Assembly: GCA_014529385.2 (NCBI GenBank)
Contig: CM043963.1
Location: 81,919,912 to 81,983,911, forward strand
DNA: 64,000 nt
Source: Adiantum capillus-veneris
Lineage: Eukaryota > Streptophyta > Polypodiopsida > Polypodiales > Pteridaceae
Direction: 5' to 3'
The notes under the pieces are model-generated. The model was not told where the DNA came from and made no database searches. It worked only from the letters and a program-made list of their open reading frames with translations. Position 1 is the stretch's first letter. Every line of letters starts with the position of its first letter. Both the position numbers and the translations under genes were made by a program. Shown here one piece after another: positions 1-12,152 of this stretch.

Positions 1-311
1 TGTTACAAAAAGTGGATCCAATAGCATCAAGTCTATCTCTCATTTCAAAATGGTGATACTTGAGAAACAAGTATGTATTTTGGTAAGTCTTAAAGGAATT
101 CTAATTATTGAAATATAACTATTACCATGCATAAAGGTCTTGACTCTTTGTGTGATGAATGAAAATTTTGTGGCTATGAACATGATTTTCTCTCTGTAGG
201 CTAGAGAGAAAGGTGCCTAAATCAAAGATTAAGCTAATGAGAACGGCAAATCAAAGTTTTGGAAATAGAAATTTACTCTTGAAACGTCCAAAAGTACTTA
301 GAAATATCCTA

Positions 312-926
312 GGGGGGGGGAAGCATTGAGTACCCCAATGCAGGCATTCTTGAAAAAGGAAGATGCACCCAAATCTGATGCTGAGCGAGCCGAAATGGTT
401 AAGGTACCATATTCTTCGGCAGTGGGCAGTCTCATGTATGCTATGGTGGCCACAAGACCAGACATTGCTTTTGTAGTGGGACTGGTGAGCTGATATATGG
501 AAAATCCTGGCAGCAAGCATTGGGAAGCAGTTAAGCACATTCTTAGGTACCTCAAAGGTACAGTCGGCAGGTGTTTACGCTTCGAGAACATTAATGCATA
601 TGCGGATGCAAACTATGCGGGTTGTGTCGACAATAGGAGATCGACATTAGGCTATGTCTTCATATTTGTTGGAGCAGCGGTATCTTGGAGGTCATGTCTT
701 CAAGATTGTACATCATCTTCCACTACGGAAGCAAAGTACGTTGCATTGTTCGATGCAAGTAAAGAGGCAGTACCGGGTTATCTCGCTTAGTCCGAAATCT
801 TGGCATTGATGAGACTCCAGTGATATATTGTGATTGTCAGAGTGCTCTTGCATTGGCAAGGAATCCCGTGTTTCACTCCAAAGAGAAACACATTGAAGTC
901 AGGTATCATCTCATGAGAGATTTCTA
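312..926 (+). pseudogene. Ty1/copia RT-RNase H fragment, truncated copy
   Basis: The reading frame shows the end of the copia reverse transcriptase followed by the RNase H domain. Visible landmarks are VGSLMYAMVATRPDIAF, the connection HWEAVKHILRYLKGT, the first RNase H acidic block YADANYAGCVDNRRSTLGY, and SSSTTEAKYVALFDASKEA with the second acidic residue. In-frame stops interrupt it at about 492 (after VGLVS) and at 788-790. The last RNase H block is cut at about 926 by the junction with the dispersed repeat. Everything upstream (gag, protease, integrase, RT palm) is absent. It is a dead fragment identical to 2775-3389. Confidence 0.85.
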
Positions 927-2774
927 GCATCTGGTATGTGACTCTAGAATAGTCATCAAGTGACCAACTCATCATTCCCTTTTGGCGATCATGATGGTGA
1001 GCTAAAGCTCTTGATAGGAACCAATCTCCTACTTAGAATTCGGAATCAATCAACTATTCGCAATGCCTTCACATTGAGAAGCATGAGGAAGGAGAGCTAC
1101 TACAGTGTTTGTTGAGGGTCATGACCATATCATCACAATAGCTCAGGAGTTAGAGTAGGGCTTGGATGAACAACCTCGCTCTCAAAATGAAGGAATGAAT
1201 GCCAATTCAAGGAGGAGAAGGGGTGAGGAGCATCAAGCCTCTCAACATTCAATACATTCAGTGTTTGTTGAGGATCATGATGATGTCATCACAATAGCAA
1301 GAGTTAGAGTAGGGCTTTGATGAACAACCACGCTCTCAAAATGAAGAAATTAATGCCAATTCAGAAGGAGAAGGGGTGAGTTTCAACATTCATCACATTC
1401 AAGAAGATTACATTCAGAGAGAGTTGAGAGACGCTCTCATTCACATGGATCTTGGCATTCATGTGGGCAAAGCAAGGAAAAAGTTCATACTGATGTCAAT
1501 GATGTCAGCAAATAGAAAATGACACACAAAATCTCGTCGAGGGAAGGAACCTAACGCAATTATAGACACTAATGACAACTACAATAAGAGAGATGGGAAG
1601 CAGACATGGACCATCAAATCAAGCACAAACATCGGGAGAGAAAACCCTATCACAATGATAAATCTAGATGCCAAGAAAAGGAATCAATTGTCATAAATCC
1701 AAACACGGTGAACAGTCTAGTGATTTGAAAATTGGTTTCCCGCTTTCAAAGGCAGCAAAAACGAGGTTGAGATGTTATTATACAATTTCCATCAATTTTT
1801 GTATGGTAGCATGTGTAAATTCTCCATGACTATATTTAACAAAACTCATGTTGAAGTTTTAGATAACTCATAATAGTCTAAAGTCATGGTATTTACTAAG
1901 ATTACTGTATGATAGTAGGTGAGCGCACAATAGGGCAAGTTTATAAGGAAAAGAAAGTAGATTTTGCAAAGAAGGATCTCATGTATAGGGGTTAAAAGAT
2001 AGTTTGGTGCACTCAGGTGATGTATCCCTAGTACTACTAGTGACTCTCCAAGGAGTCTGAGAGTGAGTCAATTATTTTTTCATAAATTTATTACTATTGT
2101 TGTTCTAAATCATTTGAAGTTGGTCAAGTTAGGAGTTATCTTTAAAATGGACAAGCTATTGTAGCTAGGTGGACTCTAGGTATGCTCTTTAATAGATATC
2201 TATGATGGATCGTGTTCATGCTTAGATGTGTTGCATTAGTGCATAATGAAAAGAAAATCTCTTTTCTTTATAACCTTCCTTATGTATGAAAAGTTTCAAG
2301 ATCTGCAATGATGTCACGAATCTAATGAAGTATATCTCTCAAGCATAGTGTAGACTTGACATCTGCTGCTGCAAGATGGAGATACAAAAAATTTTGGACA
2401 CACTCGTGGTGAATTATGTCATTTAATTCGCAAGTAGACTAGTCAAGTACTGTGGAATGGTTTTGTTACAAAAAGTGGATCCAATAGCATCAAGTCTATC
2501 TCTCATTTCAAAATGGTGATACTTGAGAAACAAGTATGTATTTTGGTAAGTCTTAAAGGAATTCTAATTATTGAAATATAACTATTACCATGCATAAAGG
2601 TCTTGACTCTTTGTGTGATGAATGAAAATTTTGTGGCTATGAACATGATTTTCTCTCTGTAGGCTAGAGAGAAAGGTGCCTAAATCAAAGATTAAGCTAA
2701 TGAGAACGGCAAATCAAAGTTTTGGAAATAGAAATTTACTCTTGAAACGTCCAAAAGTACTTAGAAATATCCTA
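924..2774. repeat. dispersed 1.85-kb repeat R, copy 1
   Basis: This segment matches 22327-24187 nearly base for base, and its last 311 bases also occur at 1-311. It begins around the sequence TCTAGCATCTGG and ends around ATATCCTAGGG. Inside it a 156-bp stretch is tandemly doubled (about 1103-1258 and 1259-1414), and the third copy has the same doubling. Reading frames contain short Arg/Ser/His-rich stretches, but no domain is recognised and stops are frequent. I see no LTR, terminal inverted repeat or target-site duplication. Confidence 0.75.
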
Positions 2775-3510
2775 GGGGGGGGGAAGCATTGAGTACCCCA
2801 ATGCAGGCATTCTTGAAAAAGGAAGATGCACCCAAATCTGATGCTGAGCGAGCCGAAATGGTTAAGGTACCATATTCTTCGGCAGTGGGCAGTCTCATGT
2901 ATGCTATGGTGGCCACAAGACCAGACATTGCTTTTGTAGTGGGACTGGTGAGCTGATATATGGAAAATCCTGGCAGCAAGCATTGGGAAGCAGTTAAGCA
3001 CATTCTTAGGTACCTCAAAGGTACAGTCGGCAGGTGTTTACGCTTCGAGAACATTAATGCATATGCGGATGCAAACTATGCGGGTTGTGTCGACAATAGG
3101 AGATCGACATTAGGCTATGTCTTCATATTTGTTGGAGCAGCGGTATCTTGGAGGTCATGTCTTCAAGATTGTACATCATCTTCCACTACGGAAGCAAAGT
3201 ACGTTGCATTGTTCGATGCAAGTAAAGAGGCAGTACCGGGTTATCTCGCTTAGTCCGAAATCTTGGCATTGATGAGACTCCAGTGATATATTGTGATTGT
3301 CAGAGTGCTCTTGCATTGGCAAGGAATCCCGTGTTTCACTCCAAAGAGAAACACATTGAAGTCAGGTATCATCTCATGAGAGATTTCTTCGCTAAAAATC
3401 TCATTGATTTGGTCAAGGTACACACTGATGACAACCCAACAGATGCATTGACGAAAGGCTTAGCTTTGGAGCGGTTTACACACTGCAGTGAGTTGATGGG
3501 TATAGGTTGA
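2775..3510 (+). pseudogene. Ty1/copia RNase H, second copy with intact C-terminus
   Basis: Same sequence as 312-926, but it continues to the natural end of a copia polyprotein. After the in-frame stop near 3251-3253 the frame reads YCDCQSALALARNPVFHSKE, then KHIEVRYHLMRDF, VHTDDNPTDALTKGL, and ends at TGA near 3508-3510. These are the final RNase H acidic motif and the conserved histidine region of Ty1/copia. A polypurine tract and LTR follow about 60-70 bp downstream, as expected of an element's 3' end. At least two stops make it non-functional. Confidence 0.85.
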
Positions 3511-3567
3511 AGCCACTACATTGCTTCACGGTTGTATATACCAGGTCACTTGGGCTGCGTTGGCCTT

Positions 3568-3915
<348 letters not shown>

Positions 3916-3929
3916 TTTTTTTTCAGAAT

Positions 3930-4254
3930 GAGAAATACTCAGAACTAATAGATTTGTTGGAGCAAGTGATGGATGGAGCTTTATCTATCCATGATGATAA
4001 GAGTCAAGCTGAACAAGATTGGGTTCTTTCTGAATTTAGATTTGGCAATAACCCTATAAGCAGATGTTGTAGCTTGGGCATGGATGTGAAGGAAAAAGTT
4101 TGTCATCAATTATGATTTTCATGGATCATAGTTCTTGTGTGGTTTGAGAAAAGTACAAGCAATGGAGCACAAGAAAGAAAAACGACAAGAAAAATCGCAC
4201 CGACATTCACCACCAGGTCATGTCAGAGAGGATATGAACTTGAAGGGGGGTAGT
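3930..4254 (+). other. short coding-like remnant ending in a polypurine tract
   Basis: One frame reads an acidic segment ([20 protein letters not shown]) followed by [15 protein letters not shown] and then a stop. Another frame downstream is Lys/Glu/His-rich. The segment ends in GAAGGGGGGTAG just before TGTTGATCC, like a retroelement polypurine tract. I do not recognise the protein. It may be the 3' end of an internal region of another LTR element. Confidence 0.3.
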
Positions 4255-4577
4255 GTTGATCCATGGGTCAACAACACGACATAACTCAACAAAGCCTTAT
4301 TCTCTAAGAGTTATGAAATGTTGTGGATTATGGTTAGAAACATCATTTGTAATAAGTAGCTAGTCTAGTTGTAGAAGCCAGGGTGCAATGCCACTTCTAG
4401 ATTGTAAATAAAAATTCATTTGACCCCTTGAACTCTATTTTAGGTTTAACCTATGGTAGCCTTAGTATATAAGGAACCTAGGTCATTTTGTAAAGAGAAC
4501 TTTTTATCATAATCAAGTTTTAAGCTGCCGTTGACTATGTGTGAAAGAGAAAGAGAGAGAGCGTGAGCTTCATCATG
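4255..4577 (+). mobile_element. LTR-like segment with TATA box
   Basis: It starts TGTTGATCC right after a G-rich polypurine tract, contains a TATA box (TATATAAGG, 4466-4474), and ends near TTCATCA, about 320 bp later. A TG...CA framing with a central TATA is typical of a small LTR. No partner LTR or target duplication was found. It could instead be the upstream part of LTR-B, which follows immediately. Confidence 0.4.
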
Positions 4578-4906
4578 GTGCTACTCCTCGCTTGATCGTC
4601 ACATTGGAGATCTGACTACACCATTGCGATTGGCTCGGCAAGAGCTACGCATCAAGGCCAAGCATTCCACGCGAGATGGAGCAAACGCGCTCACGCATCT
4701 ATGAGCTATTTGTGGCCGTAAGTATATCAAAAAAATGTATGTTTTCTGCATGCAAGTAGTCATTAGAATCGTGGTGATATAATCTACGCATAGGTACTCA
4801 TAGATTTCAATTTCAGGCACTTTAGAATTTGAGCTTTGTCTTCATACGCGTTTTTCCCAGATGGGTCTAGAGTTAGGATTTTGAGTGTAGAGGCTTTGAG
4901 ACACGT

Positions 4907-5848
4907 TGTCATGAGCTTTTTGGAGCAAGGGATTGCACATATGTACATATACATGCATGGTGCATCAAATAAAGAATTGCCCATTTTTCAGAGCCACGTG
5001 ATTACGTGGGGCCCCCATGTGTACAGGTAGGACAGGGTGTACATAGTGCATCGATTTTTTATATTACCAGTACCGGTGTGTTTTTTCTACAATAAGGAGG
5101 AGTTGGTAGCACGTAAAACTTCTCGAGGAAACTATCCGCGGGCCGACGACATGAGGTAAGCAGGTGCATCAGATGGCATCGAGTGGCGTCAGGAGGTCGA
5201 ACGGGGTCAATACTTGCACGCTGAGAAGTGTGGACATGACGTGGGTGTTTTCTTGTGATACTTATGCAGAAAGGTCATCATGAGGACCACTTTTTGGGGC
5301 CACTTCACGTGGTTGCGGGATGCATTATTTGGAAAAATTGAGTGCCAGGTGTGCGGATGATGCAAAAAGGTGACAACTATGCACTGCGAGGTCAGTTTTT
5401 GGCCTGTTCGGGGTCCGTTTGAGGTCATCTAAAAGGCCACGGGTGCCCAACTAATAAATCTAAGTGTGGGAACTGAAAAATCTGAGAGAAGACCAGAGAA
5501 AACGTGGAGAAGAGAGGAGGAACAGCCGCAGGTGTGTTTTTGGGGTTTTCGAAGCCTGTTTTGGCCGTAAACTGTTCATCCGAGGTCGGATTTGAGCACT
5601 TTGACATTGTAGACTGGGGTTTTGGGCCGTTCCGGATGCAATGGCTCTGTCCATTTTGCCAAATTACTCACTCTTTTTGTTCTATTTTTTTGTGTAATCT
5701 TCTCCGGTGAGTGAAGCCTCTCCTTAACTTTGTGGTTGGATCTGGTGTATTTATTCAATATTGTGTGAGCTATTTGCCCCATTTGTGTTGGCCCAAGCTC
5801 AATTGTATCTAAACATCAAAAATTCTCCTCTTTTGAGCTGAGTTTTTT

Positions 5849-5919
<71 letters not shown>

Positions 5920-6098
5920 TGTGGAGTGGGCAAGTGGATAGTCTCTCTCCTCTCACTCTAGAGGTGTGTTCCCTGTCTCGGCCAGGTGTGTTGTGTAAGC
6001 CGAGTGGTGCCCCATAGTATGTGTGTGTGTGTGTATCTTCCCAAGAGTGTGTGTCGGGTCGTTATAGAGGCGCTGTGTGTGTTTTCATCCCGCTCACA
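4907..6098 (+). repeat. gypsy-A 5' LTR
   Basis: It aligns with 12153-13360 over its full length. It starts TGTCATGAG and ends GCTCACA. It contains a 68-bp GT tract (5851-5918) and a short second GT tract near 6018-6034. In the 3' LTR the relative lengths of these two tracts are reversed. The flank on the left is ACGT. Confidence 0.92.
5851..5918 (+). repeat. (GT)34 microsatellite in the 5' LTR
   Basis: Uninterrupted GT repeats of 68 bp. The equivalent tract in the 3' LTR (13087-13108) is only about 22 bp. Confidence 0.95.
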
Positions 6099-6104
6099 TT
6101 CTTT

Positions 6105-6120
6105 TGGCGCCCCCACGAGG
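6105..6120 (+). other. gypsy-A primer-binding site
   Basis: TGGCGCCCCCACGAGG lies six bases downstream of the 5' LTR end, the normal place for annealing of a tRNA 3' end. It starts with TGGCGCC, as many plant Ty3/gypsy sites do. I did not identify the tRNA. Confidence 0.65.
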
Positions 6121-6770
6121 ATCTTCTTCGAGTACCTTCTGCTTCGAGCTTCAAGCTTCGAGATTCGGGATTACAGGTTACAGGTTACAGGTTACAGGTT
6201 ACAGGGATAGGTACAGGTACAAGTGATTCACACAGGTACAGGTAGTTGGAGTACAGTGATATACTAGCAGTGATGTCACTTGCAGTTGTTGTGGGTATGC
6301 ATCACTTGGCGCCTATTTGAGCGCATTGTTTGTTGGATTGTACGTTACTTGTGGAAACTGTCATTGTACGCATTTGTGGAGCCATACTTGGTTGTATTTG
6401 GCAGTCCCAGCCATTTCTGAGACTTGGTCTGGAAGATAGTCATTTCTGAGACTTGACTATACGCGATTTGCATTAGCCTTCGTGTGAGGGTCGATAGCGT
6501 GAGGTTTTTATTGAGTTGGGGGATTCTCAAATGTAGAGATCCTTTCGGTAATACAAGTAGCTGGAGCACCCTTTTTGTGACCTCGCCATAGGCTATATAC
6601 TAGTGAGTCCTACTTGATGCTCGGGTTCTATTGTTGACAGTTTATGCATACATATACAGTCTATATTTTGGGTTCCTACTGCTCTATTTCTGGGGATTGG
6701 GTAGTGAGAAGTTTTGGGTTCTTGCACGTGTGTTCGAAGGGGTTCTCAAAGCATTGAAACTTGGGTAGCC
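6121..6770 (+). other. gypsy-A untranslated leader
   Basis: About 650 bp between the primer site and gag without a convincing reading frame. It contains five tandem TTACAGG units (6171-6205) followed by ACAGGTAC-like variants to about 6243. The function is unknown; in this position packaging or translation control is possible but not shown. Confidence 0.7.
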
Positions 6771-7994
6771 ATGGCTTTCTCTTATCCGGAGTTTCATGGA
6801 AGAAGTGATGAAGATGTGGAAGAATTTTTGGAAAAGATGGAGGTTGTCTGCATTGGCAACCAGATTCATGACCCTGCGCAGATGTTACGCCTTCTCCAAA
6901 TTTGTTTGAAGAGTGATGCATGAGTTTGATCTAAAGCATTTGAAGAGGAGTTGCGTGTGGCTGATCCACCTGTAAGGTTGAGTTGGGACAATCTACGACA
7001 TGGGTTGGAAGTGGAGTTTGTGAAGATAGAAGATCCTGACAAAGTGTGGCAAGAAGTAGAGTCTTTGGTGCAAAAGCAGGGTGAGCCAGTAGATGCGTAC
7101 ATACGTAAGTTTTCATTGGCGTGGGAGCGAATGTGCAAGGCCTTAGCACCACAGGTACCCCCGCCTGACATGATGAAGAAGGAAAGGTTCTTAGCTGGTC
7201 TTTGGGAGAATATACGTTGGAGAGTGGAGCTAAAGAAGTCTAGGACATATGAAGATGCACTAGAGGTAGCAAGGAACAAAGAGTGGAAGCTGAAGAAAAT
7301 GAGCCAGTTAGGGGTGGAGTCTTTGCCAATGAGGTCTGAATTTCAGCCTATAGACTCTTTACAAGGTCGCATGCCAGAGGTTCATCATGAACCAGTGGTT
7401 CCTGTTACTACTCAGGTTATGCCAGCAGTGGTCACTACAGCAGTGCAAGATGATGGGCTAAGGCAAGACATGAGGCAAATGGTAGATTTAATGAAGAATC
7501 TCAGCCTAAACATTCTAGGTCAAGTGGGAAATAATCGAGGTCGAGGGAGGTTTGCAAATCAGCCAGGAGGTGAAGAAAGGCCTAGGAATGGTGTTGGACA
7601 AAGAAATGGTAGGTTTTGGAGGTAGACGCCCACATGTTATAATTGTGGAGAGTTGGGTCACATCAGCCCGCAATGTGATAAGCCACCAAGGATGGGGGGA
7701 GACATGTATCCATTGCCAAAACAGGTGCTAACTAGGTCAAATGATTATGGCATCGAAATTAAGGGAGACGAAGGAACCAGTGGACTGACCCAGGAGGAAA
7801 AGGGAAAGACAAAAGTGCTAAGTGTAGTCACCTTGGAGAAGGCATCAAAGCTAGAGGATACATTAGTGATGCCTATTGGGAAGAGGACCACAGAGGATAA
7901 GGAAGAAAGAAGTGCCCCAGGTCCTAGTAAGAAGAAAGGAAAGAGCCATGAAGGCGAGGATGTCAAGGCCAAGAGGAAAAGGAGAGCTCGTTGA
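6771..7994 (+). pseudogene. gypsy-A gag (nucleocapsid/capsid) with stops
   Basis: The frame starting ATGGCTTTC at 6771 encodes a gag-type capsid region (FHGRSDEDVEEFLEKME near the start, and VDAYIRKFSLAWERM about 110 residues in). A CCHC zinc knuckle CYNCGELGHISPQC follows at about 7632-7675, then a Lys/Glu-rich tail. Two in-frame TGA codons (6921-6923 and 6927-6929), a TAG at 7623-7625 just before the knuckle and a TGA at 7992-7994 break it. Several of these fit CGA-to-TGA changes, the usual result of CpG deamination. The frame continues into protease without a separate start, as in a gag-pol fusion. Confidence 0.85.
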
Positions 7995-10900
7995 AAGTTT
8001 CATGTTTCAGATTTTCCACTAGGGGATGGGCAATTAAGCTATGACTTGAAGGAGGATCTGACGAGCAGGAAGGCAGATGTTACTTTTGGGCAGCTTATAG
8101 AGATGGTGCCTAAGCTAAAGCGACAGTGGAAGAGGATGGTTAACCCAATGGAGAAAGAGCCAGAGAGAGGTTCAGTAAAGGTGTTGGCAATGGATGAGCT
8201 ACCAGACATTTGTCCAATAGTAGATGTGTGGCATAAAAGGAAAAATTTGGGACAAGGTTATGTGGATGGCGGAGCCCAAATATACGTCATAACACACTCA
8301 TGCATTGAGAAGATGGGTCTCACAGTGGCTGGGGTGTCAGGTTTTCGGATTAGATTGGCAAACCATCAAAAAGTAAAATGCTTGGGTGTTGTAAAGAGCT
8401 TAGAAGTGGAGGCATATGATGCAAAGGCAGTGGTTGATTTTCATGTGATGCCAGTAGGGTTGGGAGCATATCCTATTATATTGGGCAGACCATGGTTACG
8501 TGCAGTGGGAGTTGTTCAAGATTGGCGACATGGTACGATTAGCCTCTATGGAAAGACAGGTACCAAGAAGCTTTATAATATGGACACAAGGAAACGATTA
8601 GAGGAGCTTTATGAAGATGAGGATGAGTCTAGTGATGAAGACTCTTCCACGGTGACAGATGAGGACAGTGATAGCACTACCACCAGTGATGAGGATGCTG
8701 ATGTTGCATTTCTTTTGATGGACAAAGAAATCCAGGAGTTTGGTTTAGTTGCATTTGCGAATGAGGTTGAAGATGAAAGTGAAGGGCCTTATGAAGTGAT
8801 TGAAGGGCTGATGCAAACCAAGGTTGAGTTGTCAAAGAAGCAGGAATTGATGACACAAATGATTAGTGGAGACCTCTCAGCTATGGAGAAGGATATATAT
8901 TTGCACATGCTGGCTAGTTTTCCTGATTTGTTCATTACTTCATATGAATAGATCAGAGGGTTCAAGGGTGAAGAGATGCATATAGAGCTGAAAGAAGGTG
9001 CTAAGCCAGTGCGGCAAAGGCTAAGAAGGATGGGTCAAGAGCAAACGGAAGCCTTGCGAGAAGAGGTGGACAAGTTGTTGAAGGCAGGGTTCATAGTCCC
9101 TGTGGAGACCACAGAATGGGTGAGTCCAGTAGTAGTCAGTCCAAAGAAGGATGGGAAGTCGAGGATTTGTGTAGATTTTAAGCCCTTAAACGCAGCCACT
9201 AAGAAGAACCCATATCCTCTTCCATTCATCGATCAGATCTTGGATTCAGTGGCAGGTTATGAGAGGTACAGTGTGTGTGTGATGGTTTTTCAGGCTATTT
9301 TCAATTGAAGATTGCTCTTAAAGACCACACAAAGACCACTTTTATTACGCCATGGGGCTGCTATTGCTACACAGTATTGCCATTTGGGTTGTCAAATGGA
9401 CCTTCCTTCTATCAAGAGAGAGAAAATTGGGTGTTGGAACCATTCATTGGTAGTTGTGTTAAAGCTTTTATGGATGACTTCTGTGTTTATAGCAGTAGGG
9501 CTGAACACCATGAGAAGCTGCAGATGGTATTGTCTTGATATGATGAATGTGGAGGACAACTAAATCCAAAGAAATGTCATCTAGCACAGCCAAGGGTGAA
9601 GTTATTGGGCCATATGGTGTCAGAAAATGGCATTGAGGCTAATCCAGATAAGGTTAAGTCTATTATTCTTCTTCCACCACCTACGAGTACGAAGCAATTG
9701 GCAACTTTTATACACAAAGTGAAGTACATGGCACTCTTTATTACATTGTCTTCGCAGCTTCTTTATCCATTACAACAAGTGGCAAAGCATGATCCATTGC
9801 AATGGGATGACAAGTGTGAAGAAGTGTTTCAAGAGGTGAAAGAGGTGTTAGGGGGGTTGTCAGCCATGCAGGCTCCTGATTGGGAGAAAGTTTTTTATGT
9901 AAATCCATCAGTAGGGGATGATGCCATTGGAGCCATGCTATTGCAAAAGGGGAAGGGCAACCATTATATGAGGCTAGTGTATTGTGCAAGTCGAGTGAAG
10001 TTGGTAGCGGAGAGAAAGTTCTCGGAAGTAGAGCTAGGGATGACCAGTGTAATATTTGCTTGTCGACGATTTCGTCATTACTTGCTACCACGACCTTTTG
10101 TTTTCTTGACGAGTTATGCCTTTTTGCCACAGTTAGTTAATGGTACTAACATGTCAAATGTGTTGAAGAAATGGGTAATTGAGCTGCAAGTGTTTGAGTT
10201 CTCTTTTCTAGTGGAAGACAGTACAAGGGCTACCCTAGCTGATTTGTTGACCTACAAGGAGAATCCCCTTATTGTTAAGGAAGAGGTGGTGAGAAAGGTA
10301 GTTGAAGAAGTGCCACAGATCAGCAATGCACATGTGTTGTTCTTTGATGGTTCATACAGAAAGAGCCATGATGCAGCTTCAGGGGGTATAGCACTTTATG
10401 ATCCAGAGGGGAAGCTAGTATGCAAGAGAGGGTTCAAATTGAATGCTCATAGTAACAATGAGGCTGAATATGCTACTCTGGAAGCCGGATTACACATTTG
10501 TTTGAAGCATGGGGTTCGAAGGTTGAGCATAAAAGGCGATGCCTTGTTAGTGGTGAAGCAAGTGTTGGGTGTGTGGAAGAGCAAGAACACCTCATTGAAG
10601 GAAATGTGCTTTAGAATTAAAGGCCTGTTAAAAAAGTTCGAAGCATGGAGCATCAGACACATTGAACGTGCTCTAAATGGAGAGGCACATGAAGCATCTC
10701 AAGGCATGATTGGGGAGCTATTTGTGTTGAGGACCACTTTACCTCTTTATCATGGCTGGGAAAGTTTGGCTCAAGAAGAGGAGTTTTTGCTAACAGGAAT
10801 TATTCCAAAGGAGATTCAGAAGTCTAAGAAGTATGTCTTTGTGCGTAGAGCATACAGGTACAAATTGATTGGTGATGTCTTATACATGAAAGGGTCTGAT

Positions 10901-12124
10901 CTCGTGTCGAGGCGTGTACCTTGGCGGGAGGAGCTTTACAGAGTGTTGGAAGAGAATCATGAAGGCGCATGTGGTGGCCATTTTGCTATAAAGATCACCT
11001 TGCATAAGATTTTGCAAGAGGGGTATGTATGGCCTAGTTTGCACAAGGATATTCACCATTGGTGTAGGTCTTGCAATAGGTGTCAAGCATTTGGGAAGAG
11101 AGTGTTGAAGCCAGATCTAAGAAAAACCATTATGGTGTTTGATGTGTTTGAAAAGTGGGGGATTGATGCAATAGGCCCGTTACCTATCACAAGCAGGGGC
11201 AAAAGCTATATCTTGACGGCAGTGGACTATCTCTCTAGATGGGCAGAGGCTATAGCAGTAAAACAGATCACTGCAAAGGATGTGGCAAAATTTGTGTATG
11301 ATGAAATATGTTGCAAGTTTGGGGTGCCATTAGAGCTACTTTCAGATAAGGGGCCAGGATTTAGAGCTAAACTGCTAGACTTCTTATGCACAAAGATAAA
11401 GATTAGGCACCAGCATACCACTCCTTATTACCCGCAGTGTAATGGCTTAAATGAAAGATTCAATGGTGAGTTGGTACAAATTCTTTCTAAAGTGACAGAG
11501 CACCAAGGAAAGAATTGGGATTTGGAATTGCCTAGTGCATTATGGGCTTACCGTACTTCGGTGAAGACAGGTACAGGGTTTACTCCATTTCATTTGGTGT
11601 ATGGAAAGGAAGCACTATTGCCTGTGGAGGTAGAGTTGCCTGTGGTCAAGATGTTAGAGAATTTGCTTGGGCCACCTAGTGATGCATTCAAAGAGAGGCT
11701 CTTGCAGTTACAAGAGGTCCAATTGGATAGGATGAGCGCATTGGAGCATTATGGGCAGATGCAGGATAAGGCTTTGGCAAAGATAAATGAAAAGGTCAAA
11801 AGTAAGGGTATCAAGAAACATGACTTGGTTTTGCGCTACAACAGTAAGCTGGACAACACCTTCCAAAAGAAGTTTCAAATTAAGTGGGAAGGCCCTTTCA
11901 AGGTAGTGGAGTGTTTTCCAAATGGCACATATCAGCTAGCTAACCTGGATGGTGTTCTACATAAGTCAAGGGTAAATGGATTGCGTCTTAAATTGTATCA
12001 TGCTAGATTGATGATGGTGGAGCAAGATGAGCTCTCTGTGGATCAAGCAGTGTTGGTGAGGGATGAGGAGACCTGTGATGCGGCGAGTCTCATATCTGTC
12101 TTTGCTGCTGCTGATCATGAATGA
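7995..12124 (+). pseudogene. gypsy-A pol: protease, RT, RNase H, aRNH, integrase
   Basis: Domains in order: aspartic protease with DGGA at about 8265; an acidic Asp/Glu/Ser-rich linker (8590-8710); RT from about 8976, with FMDDF at about 9464-9481; a first RNase H; a second RNase H (aRNH) starting LFFDGS near 10340 with NNEAEYATLEAG; integrase with the HHCC zinc finger (about 10960-11095) and D, D, E at roughly 11165, 11345 and 11455; and a C-terminal region to TGA at 12122-12124. Breaks are TAG at 8949-8951, a 2-bp gain in a GT run near 9270-9280 that shifts the frame inside RT, and TGA at 9536-9538. The final aRNH acidic residue position holds His (codon 10688-10690). The RT and integrase catalytic residues are otherwise present. 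Confidence 0.9.
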
Positions 12125-12132
12125 TCTAGCAG

Positions 12133-12152
12133 GCTAGGGGATGGGCAAATTA
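12133..12152 (+). other. gypsy-A polypurine tract
   Basis: Purine-rich GGCTAGGGGATGGGCAAA immediately before the 3' LTR start TGTCAGG, eight bases after the pol stop. This is the expected plus-strand primer position. Confidence 0.7.

Larger units (their letters stand above)
1..3389 (+). repeat. 2,463-bp tandem duplication (copia RNase H segment plus dispersed repeat)
   Basis: Bases 1-926 recur at 2464-3389 with a constant offset of 2,463 and no difference in the stretches I compared. The unit consists of a 1.85-kb dispersed repeat (924-2774, again at 22327-24187) followed by a copia RNase H segment. The first copy loses the end of RNase H at about 926, where it runs directly into the dispersed repeat. 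Both copies share a run of nine G at the junction between repeat and copia sequence (312-320 and 2775-2783 region). Near-identity suggests a recent duplication or an assembly duplication. Confidence 0.9.

Noticed and set aside
924-2774. Repeat R as a Helitron (starts TC, ends CTAG)
   Set aside because: The ends fit loosely, but there is no GC hairpin upstream of the CTAG and no A/T insertion site in the flanks.
5207-5782. Several 60-75 codon frames repeated at 12443-13018 and 18627-18856
   Set aside because: They lie inside the gypsy-A LTR copies and are conserved only because the LTR is.
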